Counted from the first letter of the stretch, positions 1 through 9,382 are shown. The stretch: 64,000 nt of DNA from Moritella sp. PE36 (GCF_000170855.1 NZ_ABCQ01000022.1:1-64000), one strand, 5' to 3'. Numbers and translations are program-made. The notes: generated by a model from the letters alone, not told the origin.

Positions 1-3000
1 TACTGGCGTGGCGCCATCAACGTTATACGTTAATGTATCGCCCGCTTTAGAGCCGGTGACTGCGATCGTCGCCGTCACCGTGCCATCGGTACCTAATTCT
101 GCTGCGTTATAAACGCCGTCATCATTGGCATCGATATCTGCGATCGTAACGCTTGGCGTCACGACCGCTGTATCTACCGTGATCGTTTGCTCAACGAAGG
201 CTGCGTTACCTGCGGTATCGGTTGTGGTAATGGTTAAAGCTTGTGTGCCATCCACTAATGTCGATGTCGTAATTGAATAATTGCCATCCGCATCAACCGT
301 GCCGGTACCCACAACTACGTTTGCTGCATTGGTGATAACAACGCTGGCGCCGATCTCACCGGTACCGTCAATCGTTGGGGTATTATCAGACGTAATATCG
401 TCATTATTAATGGCGCTATCTGAGCCCGCATTGATGTCCGCCGTTGGCGTCACGATACCAGTATCTACCGTGATCGTTTGCTCAACGAAGGCTGCGTTAC
501 CTGCGGTATCAGTTGTGGTAATGGTTAAAGCTTGTGTGCCATCCACTAATGTCGATGTCGTAATTGAGTAATTGCCATCCGCATCAACCGTGCCAGTACC
601 CACAACAACGTTTGCTGCATTGGTGATAACAACGCTGGCGCCGATCTCACCGGTACCGTCAATCGTTGGGGTATTATCAGACGTAATATCGTCATTATTA
701 ATGGCGCTATCTGAGCCCGCATTGATGTCCGCCGTTGGCGTCACGATACCAGTATCTACCGTGATAGTTTGCTCAACGAAGGCTGCGTTACCTGCGGTAT
801 CAGTTGTGGTAATGGTTAAAGCTTGTGTGCCATCCACTAATGTCGATGTCGTAATTGAGTAATTGCCATCCGCATCAACCGTGCCAGTACCCACAACAAC
901 GTTTGCTGCATTGGTGATAACAACGCTGGCGCCGATCTCACCGGTACCGTCAATCGTTGGGGTATTATCAGACGTAATATCGTCATTATTAATGGCGCTA
1001 TCTGAGCCCGCATTGATGTCCGCCGTTGGCGTCACGATACCAGTATCTACCGTGATCGTTTGCTCAACGAAGGCTGCGTTACCTGCGGTATCGGTTGTGG
1101 TAATGGTTAAAGCTTGTGTGCCATCCACTAATGTCGATGTCGTAATTGAGTAATTGCCATCCGCTTCAACCGTGCCGGTACCCACAACAACGTTTGCTGC
1201 ATTGGTGATAACAACGCTGGCGCCGATCTCACCGGTGCCGTCAATCGTTGGGGTATTATCAGACGTAATATCGTCATTATTAATGGCGCTATCTGAGCCC
1301 GCATTGATGTCCGCCGTTGGCGTCACGATACCAGTATCTACCGTGATCGTTTGCTCAACGAAGGCTGCGTTACCTGCGGTATCGGTTGTGGTAATGGTTA
1401 AAGCTTGTGTGCCATCCACTAATGTCGATGTCGTAATTGAATAATTGCCATCCGCATCAACCGTGCCGGTACCCACAACTACGTTTGCTGCATTGGTGAT
1501 AACAACGCTGGCGCCGATCTCACCGGTGCCGTCAATCGTTGGGGTATTATCAGACGTAATATCGTCATTATTAATGGCGCTATCTGAGCCCGCATTGATG
1601 TCCGCCGTTGGCGTCACAATACCTGTATCTAAAGTAAAAGTAACTGGCGCACTTTCAGTGCTGTTACCAGCCGTATCGGTCTGGCGAACTACTACGCTGT
1701 TATCACCTTCAACTGGCGTATACGTGGTTGTCCAATCACCACCGTTAACACTGTATTCAACCACGGCATCATCTTCAGCCGCTGAAACTGTCAGAGCACC
1801 ATCGTTGGTGATGGTATCACTGCCGCTAACACCAGAATCATTCGTTAATGAAACCGTTAATGCATCTGGTGCAGTCGTATCTAACGTGAAAGTAACTGGC
1901 GCACTTTCAGTGCTGTTACCAGCCATATCGGTCTGGCGAACTACAATACTGTTATCACCTTCAACTGGTGTGTAACTTGTTGTCCAATCACCACCGTTAA
2001 CACTGTATTCAACCACGGCATCATCTTCAGCCGCTGAAACTGTCAGAGCACCATCGTTGGTGATGGTATCACTGCCGCTAACACCAGAATCATTCGTTAA
2101 TGAAACCGTTAATGCATCCGGTGCTGTTGTATCTAAAATAAATGTAACCGGCGTACTTTCAGTGCTGTTACCAGCCGTATCAGTCTGGCGAACTACAATA
2201 CTGTTATCACCTTCAACTGGCGTATACGTTGTTGTCCAATCACCACCGTTAACACTGTATTCAACAACACTTCCGTCTTCAATATTATCGAGTTTTAAAC
2301 TGCCATTGTTGGTAATTAAATCACCATTTACACCGCTATCGGTTACCAATGAAACTATCGGTGTATCAATCTGATTGTCTAATTTGAACTCAAATTTGGT
2401 GTTACTTGAGGTATTACCTTCTGTATCTGTTTGACGAACATAAACCGTATTATCACCCTCAACAGCAATAAATTCATCGGTCCAGGTTTCACCATCAATA
2501 CTGTATTCTATAGTCGCACCAGCTTCTGGGGCCGTTACACTCAAACGGCCATCTGTCGTAATCAAATCGCTATTATCGCTACCCGAATCATTTAGCAAAC
2601 TAACAACAGGTGCATCCGGAGCAGTAATATCAATACTAATTACATCTTCAGCAACTGCGTCTGTACGGTTACCTGCTTTATCAGTAACTTGCGTATTAAC
2701 ATCATATTTTACGCCATCTTCAAACGGGGCTAACGTACCACTGTCTGGTACAGTGCTACCCGTATCAATGCTCCAGTGGCCATTTTCATCAACAACGACA
2801 TCATTATAAGTTGCGCCATTAATAATCACAGTTAGACTATCGCCTGATTCCACAGTCGCGGAGCCAGTAATGATCGGTGTTAAATCATTACCATGAGAAT
2901 TATTCACCGATGCAGCAACAGGGGGCGTGGTATCGACTTCAAAAGTAATATTACTGTTGTCAGAAACATTACCCGCGCTATCAGTCTGGCGAACCGTAAC

Positions 3001-3747
3001 AACGTTTTCGCCTTCCACGGCAGTAAATTCAGGTGACCACGTTAAACCGCCATCAACGCTATATTCAACAGTTGCATCAGCTTCAATACCTGTAACCAAT
3101 AAACGACCATCATTAGTGACTAAATCACCCGCAACATTACTGTCATTAACCAGCGCTACATTAACGGCCTGGGGGGCAGTACTATCAACAGGTACGGTGT
3201 TATCATCAGATGCTGCCGTATCAACAATACTTGTATCTACCAAGGTTTTAGTTTGCGCAGCCTGGGTAAAGGTTTCAGTTTCAAATTCAGCATGGGCCAG
3301 TGTCTCAGCTCCGGTACGTTCTACAGTTATCGCAGAAGAACGACCGCCATCACTGGCACTACCAGCAGCAGTACTAACAGGATCAATAAACTCTTCATCA
3401 GATAGGATTAAGTCTTGAATGGCACGAATTTCAGCTAAAATATCGTCACTAACTTGGGGTTGGTCTTGTACAGGTTTATCACTAGATGCGGTAATTTCAT
3501 CTAACACATCCATTGCTACATCAGGCGTGTCAGCATCATCATTTGCTTTAAAATGTTCATCGATAATCACTTGTGAGCCATCGGCATATTTCAATATAAC
3601 CTGAGCACCAGACGTGACTTCAATTTTGCCACCCGCCGCAATTTCATAACCACTCTCCAAGGATTGACTATCCTGCTCAAGTATATGCTCTGCTTTACCG
3701 TTAACAGATATAACTTGTGCTTGTTGGGGAATGACAAATGTGATCAT
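1..3747 (-). CDS. Giant repeat adhesin, N-terminal part (LapA-like retention module plus Ig-like repeats); continues beyond the left edge
   Basis: The minus-strand frame is open from an ATG at 3747 to the window edge, so at least 1249 residues are present and the C-terminus is missing. The first ~65 residues (start MITFVIPQQAQV) resemble the N-terminal retention module of LapA-type adhesins, which plugs the outer-membrane secretion pore. Acidic linker sequence follows, then Ig-like (Big-type) domains with recurring NDSGVSG, VEYSVDGG and VRQTDSAGN motifs. Next come three ~84-residue repeats, five nearly identical 97-residue repeats and one further domain type at the edge. Such proteins are normally exported by a type I system and act in surface attachment or biofilm formation; the exporter and any C-terminal RTX region are not in the window. 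An AGGAC ribosome-binding site lies about 7 nt before the ATG. Short plus-strand ORFs here are antisense shadows of the repeats. Confidence 0.88.
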   Translation of the reverse strand, partial: MITFVIPQQAQVISVNGKAEHILEQDSQSLESGYEIAAGGKIEVTSGAQVILKYADGSQVIIDEHFKANDDADTPDVAMDVLDEITASSDKPVQDQPQVSDDILAEIRAIQDLILSDEEFIDPVSTAAGSASDGGRSSAITVERTGAETLAHAEFETETFTQAAQTKTLVDTSIVDTAASDDNTVPVDSTAPQAVNVALVNDSNVAGDLVTNDGRLLVTGIEADATVEYSVDGGLTWSPEFTAVEGENVVTVRQTDSAGNVSDNSNITFEVDTTPPVAASVNNSHGNDLTPIITGSATVESGDSLTVIINGATYNDVVVDENGHWSIDTGSTVPDSGTLAPFEDGVKYDVNTQVTDKAGNRTDAVAEDVISIDITAPDAPVVSLLNDSGSDNSDLITTDGRLSVTAPEAGATIEYSIDGETWTDEFIAVEGDNTVYVRQTDTEGNTSSNTKFEFKLDNQIDTPIVSLVTDSGVNGDLITNNGSLKLDNIEDGSVVEYSVNGGDWTTTYTPVEGDNSIVVRQTDTAGNSTESTPVTFILDTTAPDALTVSLTNDSGVSGSDTITNDGALTVSAAEDDAVVEYSVNGGDWTTSYTPVEGDNSIVVRQTDMAGNSTESAPVTFTLDTTAPDALTVSLTNDSGVSGSDTITNDGALTVSAAEDDAVVEYSVNGGDWTTTYTPVEGDNSVVVRQTDTAGNSTESAPVTFTLDTGIVTPTADINAGSDSAINNDDITSDNTPTIDGTGEIGASVVITNAANVVVGTGTVDADGNYSITTSTLVDGTQALTITTTDTAGNAAFVEQTITVDTGIVTPTADINAGSDSAINNDDITSDNTPTIDGTGEIGASVVITNAANVVVGTGTVEADGNYSITTSTLVDGTQALTITTTDTAGNAAFVEQTITVDTGIVTPTADINAGSDSAINNDDITSDNTPTIDGTGEIGASVVITNAANVVVGTGTVDADGNYSITTSTLVDGTQALTITTTDTAGNAAFVEQTITVDTGIVTPTADINAGSDSAINNDDITSDNTPTIDGTGEIGASVVITNAANVVVGTGTVDADGNYSITTSTLVDGTQALTITTTDTAGNAAFVEQTITVDTGIVTPTADINAGSDSAINNDDITSDNTPTIDGTGEIGASVVITNAANVVVGTGTVDADGNYSITTSTLVDGTQALTITTTDTAGNAAFVEQTITVDTAVVTPSVTIADIDANDDGVYNAAELGTDGTVTATIAVTGSKAGDTLTYNVDGATPV
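172..1626 (-). repeat. Five tandem 291-bp units (97 codons) inside the adhesin
   Basis: The same sequence recurs at exact 291-bp steps (for example the GATCGTTTGC segment at 181, 472, 763, 1054 and 1345). Units differ at only a few positions, such as GATAGTTT at 763. Each unit encodes one 97-residue Ig-like domain with motifs SAINNDDITSDNTPTIDGTG and DGTQALTITTTDTAGNAAF. The near identity of the DNA points to recent unequal recombination or gene conversion, and copy number may vary between isolates. Confidence 0.93.
1625..2380 (-). repeat. Three tandem 252-bp units (84 codons) inside the adhesin
   Basis: A second repeat type starts at 1625, 1877 and 2129, exactly 252 bp apart. The encoded domain carries NDSGVSGSDTITNDG, VEYSVNGGDWTTTYTPVEG and VRQTDTAGN. 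A more diverged relative continues to about 2630 and another lies near 2931-3180. The third copy is already less similar than the first two. Confidence 0.88.
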
Positions 3748-4165
3748 GAGCAAGTCCTTTTGACTATCTTATTCTAAGGAACAGGTAAATACCTGCATAA
3801 TTATCGGTTTACACTATGATCACACATACAAGAATCATCATTTTAACGATATAATAATTAACTACTTCAACTATCTAACTTAGTACATAAATCAACATAA
3901 CAGCAGAGCTGTTAACGTTAAATACACATTTGCAATGAAGCATTAGTTTAAATAGCTCTTTTATTATACATATTTAAGAAGCTATAAACTATTGTATGAC
4001 ATGGTTTTTTAAATTCCAAAATTGCCTAGTTCGACGGCCATCAGTCAAACGGTGACAATACAACTTAGATTTACCACTAACCAGTTGTAATTAATGATTA
4101 TTTTTCAATGCCACTTTAGTACCAATTTAAGTGTGAAATTTTAACTGTTCAAATTTCAAACAAAA
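3748..4165. other. Non-coding region between the adhesin and the TRAP operon terminator
   Basis: About 420 bp of AT-rich DNA upstream of the adhesin start. It should contain the adhesin promoter and 5' leader. A small GCAGGTATTTACCTG-type hairpin near 3785-3800 sits shortly before the start codon. I see no gene and no riboswitch fold that I can support. Confidence 0.5.
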
Positions 4166-4197
4166 AAAGCCCATTGTTATTACTAACAATGGGCTTT
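4166..4197 (-). terminator. Rho-independent terminator of the dctPQM operon
   Basis: Perfect 12-bp stem AGCCCATTGTTA with a 4-nt loop (4168-4195), extended by A/T pairs. Read on the minus strand it is followed by a run of T. It lies about 50 bp after the dctM stop codon. Confidence 0.88.
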
Positions 4198-4248
4198 CAG
4201 ATATCTAATTTAACAAGACGTCGGTTATATCACCTATTCAAGAATAAA

Positions 4249-5571
4249 TTATTGCCACCATAATGCCAACTGAGGGAACATGATGAGCAATGCTAACGCG
4301 ACAACTTGTAAACAGATAAACGGTACCAGAGCACTGAAAATCTCACCTAAGCTGATGTCTTTTGGTGCTACCGATTTAAGGTAGAAGGCAGCGGGACCAA
4401 ACGGCGGTGACAAGAATGAAACCTGCATATTCATACAGAACACCACACCAAACCAAATTGGGTCAAAACCTAGACCAACCACAATCGGTACAAAGATAGG
4501 CATAGTTAATAATGCAACACCAACCCAATCTAGGAACATACCTAATACAAACAGCACTGCCATCATGATTAAGATAGTACCCATTGGGCTACCACCACTC
4601 ATCGCCAGAATGCCTTCACTTACAAAATCAATGCCGCCCATTAAATTGTAAACACCAACTAATGCGCTCGCACCAATACCAATCCAGATGATCATGCCAC
4701 AAGTACGTAACGTCGCAATCGAGCTTTCTTTTAACATGTTCCAGTTAAGCTCACCACGGATCGCCGCACTGATTGCAATACCGACAACACCTAATGCCGA
4801 TGCTTCAGTAATTGACGCAATACCACTGTAGATACTACCCAGAACCACACCCACAGATAGCATTGGGAATAATAACGCTTTTTTGAAGTTAATATCTTTC
4901 GCGGCATCTTCCGCTAATTCTTCAGCTGTCGGTAATGGTGCTAATGACGGGTTTAAATGACAACGAATTAATACATACAAGATATACAATAACGCTAAAA
5001 TCGCGGCAGGTAAGAATGATGCTTTAAACAGATCGCCAATTGATACATTTGCCGTTAGACCATAAATAATCAATACAATACTGGGTGGTAACATGGTGCC
5101 TAGCGCACCACCGGCACAGGTTGTACCGATCGCTAATTTACGATCATAACCAAGGCGCAGCATTTGTGGTAATGCAAGAATACCAAGTAGTACCGTTTCA
5201 CCACCAATCACACCCGACATTGAAGCCAGTAGTACCGCAACTAATAGCGTTTGAACAGCAACACCACCACGGACGTTACGGCCCACTTTTTTCATTGCAT
5301 CGAACAAGTCACGCGCAATACCAGAACGGTCAAGCAAGGCGGCCATCAATACAAACATAGGCACGGCTAAAAATACATACCCACTAACAAAACTATAAAT
5401 TCGACTTGTGATCAGCGGTAGAACCTCAGGTCCAAACCAACCGAATGTAAATATAACCGCAACTAAACCAGTAACAAATGCTAACTGCATACCTGTTAAC
5501 AACAGGCCAATCATAAGCACCAGCATTAATAAACTGCCGTAAGCAATACCAATAGATGAAAGATCAAACAT
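4249..5571 (-). CDS. dctM: TRAP transporter large permease subunit (DctM family)
   Basis: 440 residues, hydrophobic throughout with about a dozen membrane segments, the usual size for the DctM/TRAP large subunit. Family-typical stretches include LAVPMFVLMAALLDRSGIA near residue 75, GGALGTMLPPSIVLIIYG near 165 and MQVSFLSPPFGPAAFYLK near 390. It forms the ion-coupled channel of a tripartite uptake system with DctQ (gene one base upstream) and the periplasmic DctP. The substrate is inferred to be gluconate or a related sugar acid from the neighbouring gntK, gntR and gnd and the GntR-like operator ahead of dctP, not from this protein. Confidence 0.95.
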   Translation of the reverse strand: MFDLSSIGIAYGSLLMLVLMIGLLLTGMQLAFVTGLVAVIFTFGWFGPEVLPLITSRIYSFVSGYVFLAVPMFVLMAALLDRSGIARDLFDAMKKVGRNVRGGVAVQTLLVAVLLASMSGVIGGETVLLGILALPQMLRLGYDRKLAIGTTCAGGALGTMLPPSIVLIIYGLTANVSIGDLFKASFLPAAILALLYILYVLIRCHLNPSLAPLPTAEELAEDAAKDINFKKALLFPMLSVGVVLGSIYSGIASITEASALGVVGIAISAAIRGELNWNMLKESSIATLRTCGMIIWIGIGASALVGVYNLMGGIDFVSEGILAMSGGSPMGTILIMMAVLFVLGMFLDWVGVALLTMPIFVPIVVGLGFDPIWFGVVFCMNMQVSFLSPPFGPAAFYLKSVAPKDISLGEIFSALVPFICLQVVALALLIMFPQLALWWQ

Positions 5572-5572
5572 A

Positions 5573-6118
5573 TTATTTTTTCTTCTTAACTAAGCCGTGG
5601 ATTTCTTGAATGAGGTGCAACACAAATTGCACTGACATTAAACACAGAGTACCAAAAATTAACGCTTTAAGTAGCGCAGGAAATACTGGATTCCAAGCTG
5701 AACCCGATGTTTCTAAACGCATCTCACCCCAAGGTGCATACCATGCGCCTTCCACCATGGTATAAGCGGCATAAGAAAGTAATACCGTAAATAATAAACC
5801 CATTATATGGTGGAATACATTCAAGTACTGCTTTACACGATCCGATACATGATCATAAATAAGCACAACACGGACATGTTTATCTGCGGCTAATCCATAA
5901 GCACCACCAATCACAAATAACGAGCCACCAACAAAGGACGCTGTTTCATGTACCCATGTCGTTGGCGCATTAAATACGTAACGCATAAGTACTTCATAAA
6001 ACGATATTAATACCGTAAACAGAAACAACACACTAATTGCATTGCCAGCCCATATAATACCCGCATCGAGGCGGTTTCTTGGTTGCAGTTCTTCTGGATT
6101 ACTCATAGATTTTTTCAT
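5573..6118 (-). CDS. dctQ: TRAP transporter small permease subunit (DctQ family)
   Basis: 181 residues with four predicted membrane segments (roughly residues 27-47, 65-85, 105-125 and 150-170). The pattern FYEVLMRYVFNAPTTWVHE is typical of DctQ. It binds the large subunit DctM, whose ATG follows after one base. The annotated ATG is followed five codons later by another ATG (MSNPEE); either could be used. The gene is separated from dctP by a hairpin with a T run and a mobile repeat element, so the permease genes may be expressed less than dctP. Confidence 0.92.
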   Translation of the reverse strand: MKKSMSNPEELQPRNRLDAGIIWAGNAISVLFLFTVLISFYEVLMRYVFNAPTTWVHETASFVGGSLFVIGGAYGLAADKHVRVVLIYDHVSDRVKQYLNVFHHIMGLLFTVLLSYAAYTMVEGAWYAPWGEMRLETSGSAWNPVFPALLKALIFGTLCLMSVQFVLHLIQEIHGLVKKKK

Positions 6119-6129
6119 CTTCTAAGTGG

Positions 6130-6153
6130 AAAAAAAAGGCTGCAGCGCAGCCT
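6130..6153 (-). terminator. Terminator-like hairpin directly upstream of dctQ
   Basis: AGGCTGC-AGC-GCAGCCT stem (6137-6153), followed on the minus strand by eight T residues (6137-6130). It ends 11 bp before the dctQ ATG, inside the operon. It could partly terminate transcripts after dctP, giving more binding protein than permease. Confidence 0.7.
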
Positions 6154-6160
6154 CCAGGTA

Positions 6161-6424
6161 TATACCCAAGTTACTTCAAGATGCTATATCAGAGACGAGC
6201 AGGGATATCAGGACAAGGCACAATATATAGATAATGGTTATTCCATTTTCAAGTATTGTAACGCTGTACTGTTATTCCTGCTCGCCTCCCGTAGGGCAAA
6301 CCGAAAGCAGGTATCTTCGGCGTTATGAAGTCTTGATTTAGAATAACTAAATCCTCGACTTCATGCCTTGAATATCCTCTCCTTTCGGTTTGCTGATTGT
6401 GCATCTTGAAGTAGCTTGGGTATA
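6161..6424. mobile_element. MITE-like element of 264 bp with 24-bp terminal inverted repeats, inside the TRAP operon
   Basis: The ends 6161-6184 (TATACCCAAGTTACTTCAAG...) and 6401-6424 (inverted) match at 23 of 24 positions. The interior has further imperfect dyad symmetry (for example GAGCAGG near 6198 against CCTGCTCG near 6276) and no convincing gene; the 81-codon plus-strand ORF across it has no recognisable features. A shortened relative with the same ends lies at 54093-54149. No clear target duplication is visible. The element separates dctP from dctQ, so both must be read through it unless it has its own promoter. Confidence 0.75.
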
Positions 6425-6437
6425 GCACTTACTTAAA

Positions 6438-7454
6438 TTACAGTAAGTTTTTCGCTTTTAAATACGTTGTTACAGAGTCATATACTTTTTGTGCGTTTGG
6501 AGAACGTTTTGCGTAAACTTCCCACTGGCTACGCGCAATAGTACGGAACTTTTTACGTTCTTCTGCAGGCCAGTCATGTATGGTGATTTTTGGATCTGCC
6601 ATAGCATCTGCGACCGCTTCAGCATCTGCTTTTTTCAGTGTCTCAACCATAGTGTAAGCAAATGTTTTAACTGAATCTTGCATTAGCGTTTGTAGGTCGG
6701 CAGGTAGTTTGTTCCACGATTTTGCACTAATCGAAACTTCAATTGCAGGTAAAGAATGGAAGCCAGGGTATACCGGATGCGTAGCGACATCATTCAGACC
6801 CGCTTTATGGTTCGTTGAGAACACCGTGTAATCAGCAGCATCAATAACGCCTTTACTTAGGCCTGTAAATACTTCTGAACCTGGTAAGTTAACTGGTGAT
6901 GCACCTGCAGCTGCAAATACTTGTTGCACTAGACCTTCAGGCGCTCGTAGTTTAAGCCCTTTCAGATCGGCCACACCATTTAGCGGTACTTTAGACACAA
7001 ACGCTTCAAGACCTGTTGCTGATGCACCAATATAATAAATACCATAAGGAGCATAGATCTCACGCATTAGCTCATTACCGCCGCCGTTATACATGTAATC
7101 TAATAGTTGTATTGGATCTGACCAAGCACCGACTGTGTTACCCATTAAACCAAATGCAGGATCTTTACCAGCAAAGAAACTTGTTGCTGTAATGTGACCT
7201 TGTAACACACCAAATTTAATACCATCGAGTGTTTCGGAGTGCTTAATTATCGCGCCAACTGGCAACATAGTGACATCGATACGACCGTTAGAATCTTTTT
7301 CTAATTGTTCAGCCCATGCCTTTTGCACTTGGAAGTTCTTCTCACCTGATGGATCAGAAGATTGAAATTTAAAATTAAATTCAGCGGCGAATGCAGATGC
7401 ACTCATCATAGTTGCAACTGATGCTGCAATAATTGTTTTAGTAATGGTTTTCAT
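6438..7454 (-). CDS. dctP: TRAP transporter periplasmic substrate-binding protein (DctP family)
   Basis: 338 residues from the preferred ATG at 7454, which gives a clean signal peptide (MKTITKTIIAASVATMMSAS, cleaved near AFAA). An upstream in-frame ATG at 7481 would add nine residues ahead of the signal sequence. The mature protein carries TRAP-binding features: GVLQGHITATSFF, a LKGLKLRAPEG segment near residue 165 with the arginine that usually binds the substrate carboxylate, and EVFTGLSKGVIDAADYTVF. The gene is first in the operon and has a GntR-type palindrome 50 bp upstream, which supports gluconate or a similar aldonate as substrate. Confidence 0.93.
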   Translation of the reverse strand: MKTITKTIIAASVATMMSASAFAAEFNFKFQSSDPSGEKNFQVQKAWAEQLEKDSNGRIDVTMLPVGAIIKHSETLDGIKFGVLQGHITATSFFAGKDPAFGLMGNTVGAWSDPIQLLDYMYNGGGNELMREIYAPYGIYYIGASATGLEAFVSKVPLNGVADLKGLKLRAPEGLVQQVFAAAGASPVNLPGSEVFTGLSKGVIDAADYTVFSTNHKAGLNDVATHPVYPGFHSLPAIEVSISAKSWNKLPADLQTLMQDSVKTFAYTMVETLKKADAEAVADAMADPKITIHDWPAEERKKFRTIARSQWEVYAKRSPNAQKVYDSVTTYLKAKNLL

Positions 7455-7503
7455 TGGTAGCGGTATCCTTGTTTCTGACAAACCCGATAATGATATTGCT
7501 TTT

Positions 7504-7519
7504 ATGTTACCGGTAACTA
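7504..7519. promoter_or_regulatory. GntR-type operator upstream of dctP
   Basis: ATGTTACCGGTAACTA contains the perfect palindrome GTTACCGGTAAC (7506-7517) with the central CG typical of LacI-family sites. It matches the E. coli gluconate-operator pattern as I recall it (ATGTTACC-GGTAACAT). It lies about 50 bp before dctP and near its own regulator gene. Confidence 0.75.
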
Positions 7520-7666
7520 TTGAGGTAATCTTACTCTCACAAACAGCTAAACTCTAGGGGTAACGTCACATTTTTATATAAAACCATCGGATAGTTTCAA
7601 CTTTAAAGTCAGCATTGTTACATATAATCCACTTTTAAGTTTCATTTGAAGGGGAAGTGACGAGAT

Positions 7667-7702
7667 AAAAAAAAAGGCCATATTTTGATTAAAATATGAC
7701 CC
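7667..7702 (-). terminator. Rho-independent terminator after gntK
   Basis: Stem GGCCATATTTT / AAAATATGACC (7676-7701, 4-nt loop). On the minus strand it is followed by nine T residues. It lies about 70 bp beyond the gntK stop codon. Confidence 0.85.
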
Positions 7703-7770
7703 TTGTTATAGTTTATAGATGCGCTAATTATTTTATAAAACGATTAGTATATTCACAAAAAATCGTAACA

Positions 7771-8283
7771 CTAATGGCTTTTTAAAGCCTTAATACTGAG
7801 CGTTACTATGTCATCAATTGTGCCATCAATAGGCACAGAAAGTACGTCAATTTCATCCTCGAGTGGTAACTCCAGCGTGTTAAATTGGCTTCTTAACATA
7901 TCATCACCACTAAAAAAATGCCCAGCTCGTGCTTTCAACCGTGTTAAAATTAAATCAAAGCTACCATCTAAGTAAATAAAAGTAATTGCTTTGTTACCGT
8001 CACGGATCTGATCGCGATAATCTTTACGTAATGCAGAACAAACAATAATACCCGTTTCATTCTTTTGCTCTATGCTAAAACACGCATCGCGAATACGCTC
8101 TAACCACGGCTTTCGGTCTGAGTCATTTAACGGTTGCGCTTCAGCCATTTTCAAAATATTGGCTTTCGGGTGTAGATCATCACCATCAATGAATTTAACG
8201 CCGAGCTGCTGTGCAATTTTTAATCCTATCGTAGACTTTCCACTACCAGAAACGCCCATGACTATAATACTTCTACCCATCAT
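7771..8283 (-). CDS. gntK: Gluconokinase
   Basis: Phosphorylates gluconate to 6-phosphogluconate with ATP. The P-loop GVSGSGKST lies near the N-terminus, followed by FIDGDDLHP and NDSDRKPWLERI, which are signatures of the GntK family. I chose the ATG at 8283 (MMGRSIIVMGVSG, 170 residues) because GntK proteins normally start just before this strand. An ATG at 8301 and a TTG at 8316 are in-frame alternatives. The gene follows gntR by about 85 bp, with a GntR-like palindrome between them. Its product feeds Gnd, encoded just to the right. Confidence 0.94.
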   Translation of the reverse strand: MMGRSIIVMGVSGSGKSTIGLKIAQQLGVKFIDGDDLHPKANILKMAEAQPLNDSDRKPWLERIRDACFSIEQKNETGIIVCSALRKDYRDQIRDGNKAITFIYLDGSFDLILTRLKARAGHFFSGDDMLRSQFNTLELPLEDEIDVLSVPIDGTIDDIVTLSIKALKSH

Positions 8284-8324
8284 ATTCTTACTTCTTAGCA
8301 TTGCACTTAAAATCAACTAACGCA

Positions 8325-8339
8325 ATGTTACCGTTAACA
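8325..8339. promoter_or_regulatory. GntR-type operator upstream of gntK
   Basis: ATGTTACCGTTAACA differs by one base from the perfect palindrome at 7506-7517. It lies between gntR and gntK, about 40 bp upstream of the chosen gntK start. Confidence 0.65.
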
Positions 8340-8368
8340 CAGGGAAACACAAGTGTTATCAGTCTGAC

Positions 8369-9382
8369 TTAGGTACTTGCACGCTCAGAAATAATAAAAC
8401 CGAGATCTAAATGCTTACTTTCTATTGGTTCATCATTAATTCTTTTCAATAACAATTTGGCCGCCTGCTCACCAATATCAAAACGCGGAATACAAACAGA
8501 GGTTAATTTAGGGTTTGTCGCCGAGCAAATATCAAGGTCGTTAAAGCCTACTAACGCAATATCTTTCGGTACTTTTAAATTACGACGTTGACACTCAAAT
8601 AGCGCCCCTGCAGCCAAATCGTCATTACAGAAGAAGATGCAGTCAGTATCAGGCCATTCACCTAATATCTCTGTCAACATATCAGCACCCATCTGGTAAG
8701 TTGAGGCATAAGAACTAGTGAGCACACGAGCATCGCTTAGCTCTGTTTCCCAAATCGCTTTGCGCCAACCATCTAAACGAAGTTGCGCACGTAGATCCAT
8801 TCTTGCACCAGCAAAACCGATGTTTTTATACCCTTTGCCAATTAAATGCTGTGTCATTTTATAACCAGCTTGCGCATGATCTAAACCCACCGACATATCG
8901 ATCGCGTTCTCATTACATTCCATGATCTCAACAACTGGTAAGTTTGATTTACGTAATAAACGATTACTCCGTTCAGTGTGGTGGGTACCAGAAATAATGA
9001 TGCCATCGATACCAAACTGTAAGTAAGTCTCGATTAAGCGCTCTTCTTCTAATAAGGAATAACCCGAGTGGCCTAACAATATTTGAAAGCCTTGGTTTAA
9101 CATTACATCATTAATGCCACGAACAACGTCAGCGAATACGCCGTTAGATAATGAAGGAACAATCAATACAATCGTTTTACTTTGCTTTGCACTTAACATG
9201 CTCGCAGCACGATTAGGCACATAGCCCATTTGATCAATTGCTTTATGGATACTTAAGCGTAATGATTCCGATACTTTCTCCGGCGTGCGGATCGCCCTAG
9301 AGACGGTGATTTTAGTCACACCTACTTTATTTGCAACATCTTGTAAGGTCACTCGACCAGACTTACGGCTGTTGGAACTCAT
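8369..9382 (-). CDS. gntR: LacI-family transcriptional regulator of gluconate genes (GntR)
   Basis: 337 residues. The N-terminal helix-turn-helix reads VTLQDVANKVGVTKITVSRA followed by the hinge helix RAASMLSA, standard for the LacI family. The rest is a periplasmic-binding-protein-like effector domain (SFDIGEQAAKLL-type end with FDIGEQAAKLLLKRI). Length and context (gntK downstream, gnd divergent, a TRAP transporter further on) point to the gluconate repressor GntR. It probably binds the palindromes at 7506 and 8325 and releases them when gluconate is present. An AAGGA ribosome site precedes the ATG. Confidence 0.9.
   Translation of the reverse strand: MSSNSRKSGRVTLQDVANKVGVTKITVSRAIRTPEKVSESLRLSIHKAIDQMGYVPNRAASMLSAKQSKTIVLIVPSLSNGVFADVVRGINDVMLNQGFQILLGHSGYSLLEEERLIETYLQFGIDGIIISGTHHTERSNRLLRKSNLPVVEIMECNENAIDMSVGLDHAQAGYKMTQHLIGKGYKNIGFAGARMDLRAQLRLDGWRKAIWETELSDARVLTSSYASTYQMGADMLTEILGEWPDTDCIFFCNDDLAAGALFECQRRNLKVPKDIALVGFNDLDICSATNPKLTSVCIPRFDIGEQAAKLLLKRINDEPIESKHLDLGFIISERAST

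Noticed and set aside
281-1975. A series of identical plus-strand 96-codon ORFs
   Set aside because: They are antisense reading frames created by the 291-bp repeats of the minus-strand adhesin, with no ribosome sites or protein-like features.
6083-6328. An 81-codon plus-strand ORF
   Set aside because: It overlaps the dctQ start and the MITE-like element and has no recognisable features.
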